64,000 nt of DNA from Clostridiaceae bacterium. Lineage in GTDB: Bacteria; Bacillota; Clostridia; Oscillospirales; Acutalibacteraceae. The notes under the pieces were generated by a model. That model was not told the DNA's origin and made no database searches. It saw only the letters and a program-made list of their open reading frames with translations. The stretch spans positions 58,853 to 122,852 of the forward strand of contig JAEEWM010000015.1 of NCBI GenBank assembly GCA_016287385.1, read 5' to 3'. The translations under genes and the position numbers were made by a program. Positions 1 through 8,559 of this stretch are shown piece by piece (position 1 is the stretch's first letter; every line of letters begins with the position of its first letter).

Positions 1-142
1 GCTCGTTTTTGGGTCCGTCTATAAAAATATAAATGTCACTTTCGGTTGCAAGATTGTTTTTTGTCAATGATTCAAGTGTGTTGTCGAGGTGAGCGGGTCG
101 GTTATAGGCAAAAACGATCACCGGTGCAAGATTATTCTTCAT
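1..142 (-). CDS. Glycosyltransferase family 2-like protein, N-terminus only (cut by window edge)
   Basis: The first 47 codons of a minus-strand gene starting at ATG 142-140 are visible and then run off the left edge. The translation begins MKNNLAPVIVFAYNRPAHLDN and continues to FIDGPKNE. The pattern (V)I-V-F-A-Y-N-R-P followed about 35 residues later by a hydrophobic strand ending in D-G is the nucleotide-sugar-binding start of a GT-A fold glycosyltransferase. It is the last visible gene of the leftward polysaccharide operon, 33 bp after the epimerase stop. Acceptor and donor cannot be told from this fragment. Confidence 0.7.
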   Translation of the reverse strand, partial: MKNNLAPVIVFAYNRPAHLDNTLESLTKNNLATESDIYIFIDGPKNE

Positions 143-175
143 ATATGGTGTCCCTTTTCTGATTTCTTCAAAAAA

Positions 176-1027
176 CTATTTTGAGTACAAACTGTGGATT
201 TCGCGACGTATATCTGATACACGGTATTCTCCGTTAAACGTGTTTGTCAGGCTCTCGCTGTAATATATCGCCCCGTAATAATCAAGTATTCTCGGATTCT
301 TTTTCATAAACAGTTCTATTATAATGCCGAAAAATCTTGATTTCGGTTTGTTCGGATATATCGCGCGGCATATATCAAAGGCGGAGAATCTGCCTTCGTC
401 GGGGCAGAGTATTCCGGCATATTCCGAAGCGATCGAAAGGTAAATCAGTTCACACAGGTTATCCGAGTGAATAAAACTTTTGTAGTTGTGTGTAAAGGTT
501 TTCGGAATAAAGGGGTATTTATCGGCGAGGTATTTATACTGGTCGATGTATTCGGTTTTTTCGCTGTCAAATATACTCGGGACCCGTATGATGCAGACCT
601 TAAAATCTTCACTTCGCAGAGAGGTAAGATACTCTTCGGCTTTAAGTTTGCTTTTTCCGTATTCGCTTTTTGGCATACAGGGAGTGTTTTCATTCACGGT
701 TCCGTTTTTCGAGTCAATACTCTGCTCTAAACCGTATACCGCCATTGAACTGATGAAAATAAATTGCTTTACTCCATTTGATTTGGCCAGCGTTGCCAGT
801 TCTTTTGTCAGCTCATAATTGATTTTTTCGTAATCCTCTTCACTTTTTGCGTTTTGCGGGGTGACGCCCGCCATATGAACTATACCGAAAGTGTCGGAAA
901 AATCATAATTCTGCCAGTCTCCGCGAAGACTTAACTGCGTAACGCTTATATCGGGCTTGGCACTTAACCGGTCCGCGGTTTTACACGACAGTTTACCCTT
1001 TGCGCCGGTAACGATAATTCTATGCAT
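176..1027 (-). CDS. NAD(P)-dependent sugar epimerase/dehydratase, extended SDR family
   Basis: Extended short-chain dehydrogenase/reductase of about 283 residues, the UDP-hexose 4-epimerase/dehydratase type. Visible motifs: N-terminal beta strand and dinucleotide loop IIVTGAKGKLS, the strand-4 HMAG, FISSMAVYG with the catalytic Ser/Thr region, and the YGKSK catalytic Tyr-x-x-x-Lys. The usual third glycine of TGxxGxxG is Ser here. Likely role: converting or reducing a nucleotide sugar for the surface polysaccharide. I chose ATG 1027; an in-frame TTG at 1033 sits closer to the AAAGG ribosome site and is possible. Preceded by a GT4 gene ending at 1036, so translation is tightly coupled. Confidence 0.85.
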   Translation of the reverse strand: MHRIIVTGAKGKLSCKTADRLSAKPDISVTQLSLRGDWQNYDFSDTFGIVHMAGVTPQNAKSEEDYEKINYELTKELATLAKSNGVKQFIFISSMAVYGLEQSIDSKNGTVNENTPCMPKSEYGKSKLKAEEYLTSLRSEDFKVCIIRVPSIFDSEKTEYIDQYKYLADKYPFIPKTFTHNYKSFIHSDNLCELIYLSIASEYAGILCPDEGRFSAFDICRAIYPNKPKSRFFGIIIELFMKKNPRILDYYGAIYYSESLTNTFNGEYRVSDIRREIHSLYSK

Positions 1028-1035
1028 CTGCAATT

Positions 1036-2307
1036 TTACCTTTCTTCCAGTATGCTCTCATATATTTGAAGCATTTGCTCAAATACGTTACTGTTTTCGT
1101 GAAGCTTTATCATTTCTTCGCGGGCGGCTTTTGAAAGCTTTTGCGCAAGATCATCATCCTCAAATATTTTTTCAACCCATTTTGCCGCGGCGCCGTATTC
1201 TTCAAATTTGTACAGAAATCCGTTTTCGCCGTGCCGCACGTATTCGGGCACGCCCCCTACGGCGGAAGCAACGTCCGGAACGCCCACAATCATGGCTTCT
1301 TTAAGCGAACTCGAATGGTTTTCAATGGAAGAGCACAACACAAAAACGTGGGCTTTTGTATACTGCTCGGCAAGCTTTTCCTGAGAAAGCGACCCTAACC
1401 ACACGACATTCTTTTCTATTCCGAGCGATTTAATGAGATTTTCAATGTATTTCGAATAACCGCGTTTTCTGATCACGTCGGTAAACGAACCGCCGCAAAC
1501 AACTTTTGCACCCGGCACATAAAGCCTAATATCAGGATACCTTTCTTTAAGTAATGCTACCGCGCGAAGTAACATGTGGAGTCCTTTAAGCGGATAACCG
1601 GAGGCGTTACAGATTATGGAATGTCTTTCGCAGTTTTTAATATCCCATTTCTTTTGGGCAAACGTTTCGTTTATGCTAAGCGGGCATCTGTAAACCCGGA
1701 TACCGGGGGATATTTTACGGATGCTTTCCTCGCACCAGTCGTTTTCACATATTATTCTTCCGGCGAGTGCGAATTCTTTTACTTCTCTTTCGGACGCTTT
1801 TATGTATTTCTTTTGCTGATCGAGTACATTGTCATGTTTAAGAATATCACGTGGAGTAATACTTCTTTTGATTTCGCGTGCGGTCATACCGGCGAGATAG
1901 TTTTGTGCTATTGAACCCAAATAGCCCTGCATATATATTACGGATGGAATTTTTAAGGTATCGGCCGCTTTAAGGGCGCAAAATCCGTGTGCAAATTCGG
2001 TGCCCCAGACCTGAATAAGATCAGGTCTTTCAGCACTTATCAGGTCTTTCCAGGCGGCAAGATTTGAGGGCTTGTTTTCACTGTAACAGATCGGGACGTT
2101 GTCAGGTACGGCGTAAAAGGTCACGCCTGCGTTTTCATAGCGCAGAGTTTTCTGAATTTTGGCGCTTGTTGCCACGACAAGGTCAAACCCGCCGTGCTTT
2201 CGGTAATCGGATAGCAGAGCGTCCATCCAAAGCCCGTTTGCGCGGCTGCCGTAAAGTTTTTCACCCAAAATGTCAATGGGCGTGTTAACTATCCAAAGAA
2301 TCTTCAT
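1036..2307 (-). CDS. Glycosyltransferase family 4 (GT-B fold)
   Basis: About 423 residues starting MKILWIVNTPIDILGEKLYGS, a typical GT4 N-terminus. The C-terminal half contains the GT4 donor-site pattern SSLKEAMIVGVPDVASAVGGVPEYV (E-x7-type loop) followed by NGFLY. It probably adds one sugar to the lipid-linked repeat unit on the cytoplasmic face. A longer reading frame begins at 2367, but the ATG at 2307 gives the conserved N-terminal strand and overlaps the stop of the upstream polymerase gene (2285) by 23 bases, which fits operon-style coupling. Donor sugar unknown. Confidence 0.88.
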   Translation of the reverse strand: MKILWIVNTPIDILGEKLYGSRANGLWMDALLSDYRKHGGFDLVVATSAKIQKTLRYENAGVTFYAVPDNVPICYSENKPSNLAAWKDLISAERPDLIQVWGTEFAHGFCALKAADTLKIPSVIYMQGYLGSIAQNYLAGMTAREIKRSITPRDILKHDNVLDQQKKYIKASEREVKEFALAGRIICENDWCEESIRKISPGIRVYRCPLSINETFAQKKWDIKNCERHSIICNASGYPLKGLHMLLRAVALLKERYPDIRLYVPGAKVVCGGSFTDVIRKRGYSKYIENLIKSLGIEKNVVWLGSLSQEKLAEQYTKAHVFVLCSSIENHSSSLKEAMIVGVPDVASAVGGVPEYVRHGENGFLYKFEEYGAAAKWVEKIFEDDDLAQKLSKAAREEMIKLHENSNVFEQMLQIYESILEER

Positions 2308-3511
2308 AAATGTCCTCACTGTTAGTTTTATAAATAGCGGATAGTATAATCGGAATAAAGAAAGCAATAACGTTCAGCCACATACCGGTGTTTACTGATG
2401 ATAGAATAATAGCCTGAGCAAACGCCCAAATAATATAACCGTAACCATCCTGATTATCAAAAAGTTTAAAGAAATATCTGTAAATGTTTCTATATGAGAG
2501 CACCAGAGCTGCACCGCCGATGATTCCGTAATTGCAAAGTGTATCCAGTATGAAAGAATGTCCGCCGGGCAAAAGTTCACCGCCTAATATTCTGCCGAAA
2601 AACGGGCTTTTTAAGAAACCTGATATCGATTTCATATATAGATTTATACGTTGGTCATCATAACTTTCGAGCCCGACAGAGCCGTTCGCCAAAGCGGTTA
2701 TACGTGAGGAGAGTATATCACTATTTAATAATTCGGCAAGCCATAGGAGAAATTTTGAGAATAACGGCCACATTATAATTAACGCCAAAAAGAAGCCTAC
2801 GCCGAACAGTAACAGTCGCTTTGAAGATGTCCTCTTTCCCATAAAATACAGGAGTGAGGTAAGCATTATTAAAATCAGAGCTGTTGTGTATTCTGAAAGT
2901 ATAACCAGCGAAAAAAGCATTATAACGCCGCCCCAAAACAGAATCGGATGAATTTTTTTCGTTTTGTAAGCGAGTATCAGTATAGGATATAGCAATACCG
3001 AAGTGTAAACAAAATCATAACCGCCTATATTTCGCCATGTATATTTGATCAGATCCGTATCATTCACAGAAGATATCGTTGCAAGCGTTCTTGAGGCAGA
3101 AGGAAACTCTATAAGTCCGATCATCGTGGTAATTGTCGTTAATATGGTGGCAATTATTATTGTTGCAGTAAAAATCTTTATGTTTTCGGGTCTGTATCCG
3201 AGAAAATAGTAGCCCAAAAAAACGGGCATTACAAGGAGTATGCTTTGATAGCCCCACAGCAACACAGAGCCACCGCGCACCGTAAAGGAGCATAAAATAT
3301 AGAACAGTATTGGAGCCGACATATAAATCATCAAAGAAAATCTTCTCATACCGCCGGCAAATATTACGAATGTCAGAAGAAAAACAGTAAGCAGCATATA
3401 AGCGTACGTCGTGATGTACGTACTTATGAAAACAGACACTATCGGCATTGTCATGTACATTATTACGATAATTGTCGCCAATGTAACCGGATTAAGGGCC
3501 TTTCTTGTCAT
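2285..3511 (-). CDS. O-antigen polymerase/ligase-like membrane protein (Wzy-type)
   Basis: A 408-residue, very hydrophobic protein with about ten or more membrane segments and a larger extracytoplasmic loop near residues 270-310 (SRITALANGSVGLESYDDQRINLYMKS region). This is the layout of Wzy/O-antigen ligase family proteins, which polymerise or transfer undecaprenol-linked repeat units on the outer face of the membrane. Sequence-level identification of such polymerases is weak, so the call rests on topology plus its place among glycosyltransferases. The start overlaps the stop of the upstream GT4 gene by 4 bases (ATGA). It is distinctly AT-rich. Confidence 0.75.
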   Translation of the reverse strand: MTRKALNPVTLATIIVIMYMTMPIVSVFISTYITTYAYMLLTVFLLTFVIFAGGMRRFSLMIYMSAPILFYILCSFTVRGGSVLLWGYQSILLVMPVFLGYYFLGYRPENIKIFTATIIIATILTTITTMIGLIEFPSASRTLATISSVNDTDLIKYTWRNIGGYDFVYTSVLLYPILILAYKTKKIHPILFWGGVIMLFSLVILSEYTTALILIMLTSLLYFMGKRTSSKRLLLFGVGFFLALIIMWPLFSKFLLWLAELLNSDILSSRITALANGSVGLESYDDQRINLYMKSISGFLKSPFFGRILGGELLPGGHSFILDTLCNYGIIGGAALVLSYRNIYRYFFKLFDNQDGYGYIIWAFAQAIILSSVNTGMWLNVIAFFIPIILSAIYKTNSEDIYEDSLDS

Positions 3512-4683
3512 CTTTTAACTTCTTTCATTAAAAAATCAATAATACGTTTTGCCTGTATGACGTTCGATTTGTGTTCGAGCACAAATCTGCGCGCCGCTTG
3601 ACCTTTCTTGCCGCGCTCATCGGCGGTAAGGGAGAAGATCTCTCTTAAAGCGTCCGAAACGCCCATGGGTGTTTCATCCTCGAGCAGATATACGTAAGGG
3701 TAATACTCTTTAGGCATACCGGGAAGCTTGGTTGTAAGCACTGGTGTGCCCGACACCATATATTCCATGTTTTTTGAAGGAAACGAATACTTAGTGTACT
3801 CCGGCGCGGCGGGACGCGGGTTTACGAGCAGCGCCGCCGACTGTTCGGCTTTTACTACCTCGCTGTTGTCGCAAACGCCCATATATTTTACGCTTGAATA
3901 CTTTTTTTCGGTTTCTTTTACCTTTTCCGCGTAGTCGCCGTCGCCGTAAACGCGCAGTTCGGCGTTGTCAAGATTTGAAAGCAGAAAACCTTCAACCAGA
4001 TTTTCAATGCCGTAAATCCTGTTAACGCTTCCCGCGTATACAACGACCTTCTTACCGCTTAATTGTTCTTCTTTTTTATCCGCTTCGGCTTCACCGAGTG
4101 CGGAATCCACGTGCCCTTCAAGCACAACAAACGGTTTCGCCTTGAGGTTTATGCGGGCGTTCATTTGCTCCGTCAGTATTATAAAACCGTCAACCGATTT
4201 GAAAAAGCGGTTGTTTATGCGCCGCGTGATACCGCTTTGCGACATCATATCCGGCAGGTCGGTGACTATTGTTGCGACCGGTATTTTTTTCAGTTTGCCG
4301 GCCAGCATCATACCGTAGGCGTTTGCAACGTTCAGGCAGTCGCAGACTATAAAGGTGTCCGGCTTTCTTTTTGTAAACAGCACGCCGAAAAAAGAACCGA
4401 AAAAAACCGTAAGACGTTTTAACAGAGGCAGGTTTACGGTGCTGATATAATGAAAACAAACGTTGTTTTCGGTTTCGTCTTTTATACGGATTAAGGTTTT
4501 TTTTGTTAGTGTTCTGTTTACGGGTAATGCGGAAAAGCAGTTTACGTCGGAGCTATTTGCGGCAAGACCTTTTAACAAAAGTCCATGGTATTTCTGCACC
4601 GCATAACCGGAAGTGGCTTTATTCTTTAACAGAGCATCCCACGCGTTTTTACCGCAACAGGAACTCCCGTAGAGAATTTGCAT
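3508..4683 (-). CDS. Glycosyltransferase family 4
   Basis: A 391-residue protein with a two-domain GT-B layout. The N-terminal half ends in a TFIVCDCLNVANAYGMML stretch and DGFIILTEQM linker; the C-terminal half has KKVVVYAGSVNRIYGIENLVEGF, the usual start of the donor-binding domain, and NPRPAAPEYTKYSFPSKNMEYMVSGTPVLTT, the GT4 donor pocket. It probably extends the surface-polysaccharide repeat unit. It ends 4 bases inside the polymerase gene and follows the nucleotide-sugar dehydrogenase after 30 bases. Confidence 0.86.
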   Translation of the reverse strand: MQILYGSSCCGKNAWDALLKNKATSGYAVQKYHGLLLKGLAANSSDVNCFSALPVNRTLTKKTLIRIKDETENNVCFHYISTVNLPLLKRLTVFFGSFFGVLFTKRKPDTFIVCDCLNVANAYGMMLAGKLKKIPVATIVTDLPDMMSQSGITRRINNRFFKSVDGFIILTEQMNARINLKAKPFVVLEGHVDSALGEAEADKKEEQLSGKKVVVYAGSVNRIYGIENLVEGFLLSNLDNAELRVYGDGDYAEKVKETEKKYSSVKYMGVCDNSEVVKAEQSAALLVNPRPAAPEYTKYSFPSKNMEYMVSGTPVLTTKLPGMPKEYYPYVYLLEDETPMGVSDALREIFSLTADERGKKGQAARRFVLEHKSNVIQAKRIIDFLMKEVKR

Positions 4684-4713
4684 ACCTGATACCTCTCAGC
4701 CCAATGCTTTTGA

Positions 4714-6039
4714 TTATAGTCTCCAATAACTCAAATCTGATTTTTCAAGATCTTTGACACAATAAAGTCCTTTAACGTCAACGAGAACTTTTTGCGCATC
4801 GTCAAGCGAACTGCTATAAAGCTTTTTAACGTCGTCCAAATCAAGCGCTTTGAATTCGTTATGCGCGACAGCAACGATAATGCAATCAACATCCTTGATA
4901 TCCGCAAGGGGTGTTAGTGTAACACCGTATTCGTTCATAGCATCACGCTCACTTGCCCACGGGTCGGCGATAACGGGATCGATACCGTACTCTTTCAATC
5001 TCTCAATGATATCTGCAACTTTGCTGTTTCTCGTATCCGGGCAGTTTTCCTTGAAAGTGAGTCCTAAAATTGCAACTCTTGATTTTTTCGGAGCCTGTCC
5101 CGCTTCAATCATCTTTTTTATGGCAGCGTCCGCAATGAATCTACCCATATTATCATTTACAATTCGTCCGTTAAGAATTATTTGAGAGTGATAACCGAGT
5201 TTTTCGGCTTCGTATGTAAAATAATAAGGGTCAACGCCGATGCAGTGCCCGCCGACGAGACCGGGACGGAAGCCGAGTGCGTTCCACTTGGTGTTCATAC
5301 CGTCTACAACTTCGTTGGTATCAATACCCATGCGGTCAAACACCATAGCAAGCTCGTTCATAAAGGCAATGTTTATATCGCGTTGACTGTTTTCTACCAC
5401 CTTTACCGCTTCGGCGGTTTTAATGGATGAAACGGGATACGTTCCGACTTCAATTACAAGATCGTAAACGTTTTTTATCTCTTCGAGCGATTCTTTATCC
5501 ATACCCGAAACGATTTTGTGTATGTTCTCAAGACGGTGTACTTTATCACCGGGGTTAATACGTTCCGGCGAATAACCGATTTTGAAATCAACGCCGCATT
5601 TAAGTCCGCTCTGCTTTTCGAGTATCGGTATGCAAACGTCTTCGGTGACGCCGGGGTAAACGGTTGATTCGTAAACCACTATTGAGCCTTTGCTTAAATT
5701 CCGCCCAACAATTTCCGACGCGCCGATAACAGGCGTAAGGTCGGGCGTGTGATCGGCGTTTACCGGGGTAGGAACTGCCACTATATGGAAAGACGCTTCT
5801 TTAAGGCGGCTTTCATCAGCCGTAAAATCTACCGAAGTTTCCCTTATCGCCTCATCGCCCACCTCTTTTGTAGGATCAACACCCGATTTGTAAAGGTCTA
5901 TCTTTGCTTTATTAAGGTCAAAGCCTATGACTTTAATGCCTTTCTTGGCAAAAGCAACAGCTATCGGCATACCGACGTATCCGAGCCCTACCAACGATAG
6001 TTTCATTTTTCCTGATTTTAAATTTTCATAAATGCTCAT
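4714..6039 (-). CDS. UDP-N-acetylhexosamine 6-dehydrogenase (TviB/WbpO/WecC type)
   Basis: A 441-residue nucleotide-sugar dehydrogenase that oxidises C6 of a UDP-HexNAc to the uronic acid with two NAD+. Visible: Rossmann motif LSLVGLGYVGMPIAVAFA, the substrate motif YSPERINPGDKVHRLENIHKIVSG typical of the N-acetyl-sugar branch, the catalytic cysteine in GGHCIGVDPYYF, and a C-terminal Rossmann-like domain starting at RVAILGLTFKENCPDTRNS. Full length for the family. The ATG at 6039 has GGAG eight bases upstream. It supplies an acidic amino-uronic acid to the polysaccharide; UDP-GlcNAc versus UDP-GalNAc as substrate cannot be told. Confidence 0.9.
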   Translation of the reverse strand: MSIYENLKSGKMKLSLVGLGYVGMPIAVAFAKKGIKVIGFDLNKAKIDLYKSGVDPTKEVGDEAIRETSVDFTADESRLKEASFHIVAVPTPVNADHTPDLTPVIGASEIVGRNLSKGSIVVYESTVYPGVTEDVCIPILEKQSGLKCGVDFKIGYSPERINPGDKVHRLENIHKIVSGMDKESLEEIKNVYDLVIEVGTYPVSSIKTAEAVKVVENSQRDINIAFMNELAMVFDRMGIDTNEVVDGMNTKWNALGFRPGLVGGHCIGVDPYYFTYEAEKLGYHSQIILNGRIVNDNMGRFIADAAIKKMIEAGQAPKKSRVAILGLTFKENCPDTRNSKVADIIERLKEYGIDPVIADPWASERDAMNEYGVTLTPLADIKDVDCIIVAVAHNEFKALDLDDVKKLYSSSLDDAQKVLVDVKGLYCVKDLEKSDLSYWRL

Positions 6040-6148
6040 TTGTTACGCTCCCAAATATAAAGATGTACATTTTTTATAACATTTTGCCGGGGAATTTTTG
6101 CCTGTTTTAGATGCAGAGAGGTTTTCAAAACGATTCCCCGAAGGTGTC

Positions 6149-6769
6149 CTACCTTGTTTGGCTCCATGTTATATTTTGTTTTACGATTTTTGCCGGAATT
6201 CCAGCCAGTATTGCATTTTCCGCGGTGGGTGTTGACTGCGTTACAACAGAGCCGGAACCGATAACGCATTCTTTTCCTATATTGGAGCCCTTCAAAACCT
6301 TACTGTCAATTCCTATCCAGACTTTTTCCGCGATTCTTATACTCTTTGAGTGGTTTAAGCGCTCGTTTGTTGTTTTATCGGCTATTACGTGAGAATCTCC
6401 GGTTCTTATCAGTATGAATGCGGAAAACAGGCAATCCTTGCCGATCTCTACGCTTGTCGATTCAATTGCCGATATTTCGGTTTCTTTGTAAACATATACC
6501 CGTTCTCCGGTTTTTATTGAGTTGTTATCATCCTCGACACAAAAGACACAGCCCGAAAGAAAATTCCGTTTACCAAAATCAATGATATTGTTTGAACCGT
6601 GGATATGTATGCTGACGCCGCTGAGTGTAGACATATCGCCTAAAATTACGGAATTGTTATCACCGTAAAAGAAAACTTTTGTTTTGTTTATCCGGCATCC
6701 GCCTATACCTGCTATTTTATTGCACTTGCCGCGGTTTTTAATTCTCAGTCCGAACAAACGGTTTTTCAT
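6149..6769 (-). CDS. Left-handed beta-helix acyltransferase (hexapeptide repeat)
   Basis: About 206 residues rich in hexapeptide-repeat periodicity and ending with the family signature KVWIGIDSKVLKGSNIGKECVIGSGSVVTQ...LAGIPAKIVKQN. Members transfer acetyl or other acyl groups to sugars, as trimers. No ribosome binding site is visible before ATG 6769, and the same frame stays open upstream as far as the end of the preceding gene without any ATG, GTG or TTG, so the true N-terminus may lie upstream or use an unusual start. Probably O- or N-acetylates a sugar in the polysaccharide. Confidence 0.82.
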   Translation of the reverse strand: MKNRLFGLRIKNRGKCNKIAGIGGCRINKTKVFFYGDNNSVILGDMSTLSGVSIHIHGSNNIIDFGKRNFLSGCVFCVEDDNNSIKTGERVYVYKETEISAIESTSVEIGKDCLFSAFILIRTGDSHVIADKTTNERLNHSKSIRIAEKVWIGIDSKVLKGSNIGKECVIGSGSVVTQSTPTAENAILAGIPAKIVKQNITWSQTR

Positions 6770-6837
6770 GTAGAGTAAAGGCGTAATGAATGACTTGTAC
6801 TTTTTGTAGATTGTCTTGATATCCGTAAAATCACATC

Positions 6838-7920
6838 CTATAAAGTGCTTAACACATCTATATGTGCTTTTGCCATATTCTCTATCGTATAGTCTTTTAT
6901 AGTATCAAGCGCGGCGGCGGACATGTTTTTGTAAAGCGCTTCATTTTCCGCAATTTCTATTACTTTTTCGCATAAAAGCTTGTCGTCGCCCATTGGCACA
7001 AGAAAACCGTTTTGATCCTCGTTTATGAGCTCGAGGCCCGCTACGCAGTGATCAGACACCACTGCGGGAAGTGAACAGGCGAATGCTTCGTTAAGAACAA
7101 GTCCCCAAACATCGTAACTCGTAGGGTGAACAAAAACGTCTGACGCTTTATAATAATCGAAAAGTTCCTCCTTCGGATGAAATCTTTCAACTATAACGTT
7201 TTTGATGTTGCTGTCCCTGATAATCTTGCGGTATTTCTCTTCTTCGCTACCCGAGCCTACAAGTAAAAGAGTGTGTCTTTCAGGCATGTTTTTCCATTCT
7301 TTAATCAGGCAATCATATCTTTTGAGCGGGATAAATCTGCCAACGGCGATCGATATAAAATCATTTGCCGGCAAACTGAGCTTTTTCCGCAACTGCAGTT
7401 TTTGTTCCTTACTGATCAGCTCTTTCAGTATATCGCTTTCATGAAGTGTAGAAAAAGTATGAATGTGTATACGGTCCTCTTTTGCTCCGCAATCAAGAAA
7501 GTATTTTTTTGCGCTCTCGCCGCTTGCAAGACAAGCGGCAGCATGTGATGCCAAAAACTTTTTTATAAGGCTAGAAAGCGGATTGCCGTGCGGCGACATC
7601 ATAACGCCGTCGCAGTTAATTGCGTAAGGAATCTTCTTTAATATGCATTTCGTTATACATTTAATTGCCGTTTTTGTTGTGAAATCGTAGAATGCGGCAA
7701 AATTGTAACAATTTATGTTAGTCATTGCCGACTTAAATGCTTTTAAGCCCTCGGCGGTATCAATGTTATAATAATTTCCTGAGGAAAACCAAGCTTCTTC
7801 ACGAAAATCACCGTCGGACGATTCAAAAAAAATATCTATATCAAAACGGTTTCGTAGTTGCTCGAACAACTCCATTCGATAAGGCGCCGGATATATTGCC
7901 AATACTAGTGCTTTTTTCAT
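6838..7920 (-). CDS. Glycosyltransferase family 4
   Basis: About 360 residues starting MKKALVLAIYPAPYRMELFEQL, a GT4 N-terminus of the type seen in capsule and exopolysaccharide clusters. The C-terminal domain begins ISIAVGRFIPLKRYDCLIKEW and contains PTSYDVWGLVLNEAFACSLPAVVSDHCVAGLELI, the donor-binding motif with the E-x7-E-like spacing. ATG 7920 is preferred over the TTG at 7935 because AAGGA lies seven bases upstream of the ATG. It follows the acetyltransferase gene (stop 7939) by 18 bases. Confidence 0.88.
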   Translation of the reverse strand: MKKALVLAIYPAPYRMELFEQLRNRFDIDIFFESSDGDFREEAWFSSGNYYNIDTAEGLKAFKSAMTNINCYNFAAFYDFTTKTAIKCITKCILKKIPYAINCDGVMMSPHGNPLSSLIKKFLASHAAACLASGESAKKYFLDCGAKEDRIHIHTFSTLHESDILKELISKEQKLQLRKKLSLPANDFISIAVGRFIPLKRYDCLIKEWKNMPERHTLLLVGSGSEEEKYRKIIRDSNIKNVIVERFHPKEELFDYYKASDVFVHPTSYDVWGLVLNEAFACSLPAVVSDHCVAGLELINEDQNGFLVPMGDDKLLCEKVIEIAENEALYKNMSAAALDTIKDYTIENMAKAHIDVLSTL

Positions 7921-7938
7921 ATCTAGATCCTTCAAACT

Positions 7939-8550
7939 TTAATTAAGATCTTCGACTTTTTCAAGAAAGTCGTCCGGATCGTCGAAATAATTTCCAGTCT
8001 TTTGGAGATCTTCATCGCTTTTATCCCACCATTTTGAATTAAGCAGCCTTTTTATCGTTTCATCGTCAAAGCGCCGTCTTATGCATTTTGCTGGGTTACC
8101 CGCCCATATCTCATACGGCGGGATATCGTGCGTTACCACGCTTCCCATGCCTATTACTGCACCGTCGCCTATGGTAACCCCGCCCTTGATAAGACATTTT
8201 GAACCGATCCATACGTCATTGCCAATGGTTGTTTCGGCAAATTCGGTGTATTTTTTATCTGAAAAATTTTTCCGAAGTACGTTTTCCCCGGAATAAAAAA
8301 CCGGAGAGGTGGACACCCAATCTGTGGGGTGCGAGCCACCGCCGATTACAGTACCTTCAGCTATAGAACAAAAGGCACCTATTTGTGCATTTATTATCTT
8401 GCAGTCATACGCATATGAGTATTTCCTCACTGTACTGTTCACTACCTGTGAGCCGTTTCCCACCGATGCCCGCTTATCTATTGACGAGTTAAGTATCGCG
8501 CAAGGTTTCCGTTGAAACAATCTGCTTATGATATATAAGATTTTTTTCAT
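7939..8550 (-). CDS. Hexapeptide-repeat O-acetyltransferase (CatB/WcaF-like)
   Basis: A 203-residue left-handed beta-helix acetyltransferase of the xenobiotic/CatB group. It shows IGAFCSIAEGTVIGGGSHPTDWVSTSPVF, with the catalytic His in the GGSHP loop, and the terminal coils IGNDVWIGSKCLIKGGVTIGDGAVIGMGSVVTHDIPPYEIWAGNPAKCI. These enzymes use acetyl-CoA to acetylate a sugar hydroxyl. Ribosome site GAGGAA precedes the ATG. It lies between two GT4 genes, which suggests decoration of the same repeat unit. Confidence 0.9.
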   Translation of the reverse strand: MKKILYIISRLFQRKPCAILNSSIDKRASVGNGSQVVNSTVRKYSYAYDCKIINAQIGAFCSIAEGTVIGGGSHPTDWVSTSPVFYSGENVLRKNFSDKKYTEFAETTIGNDVWIGSKCLIKGGVTIGDGAVIGMGSVVTHDIPPYEIWAGNPAKCIRRRFDDETIKRLLNSKWWDKSDEDLQKTGNYFDDPDDFLEKVEDLN

Positions 8551-8559
8551 TGCTATTCC

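Noticed and set aside
957..1304. Plus-strand 115-codon frame opposite the epimerase and GT4 genes
   Set aside because: Antisense shadow with no start signal.
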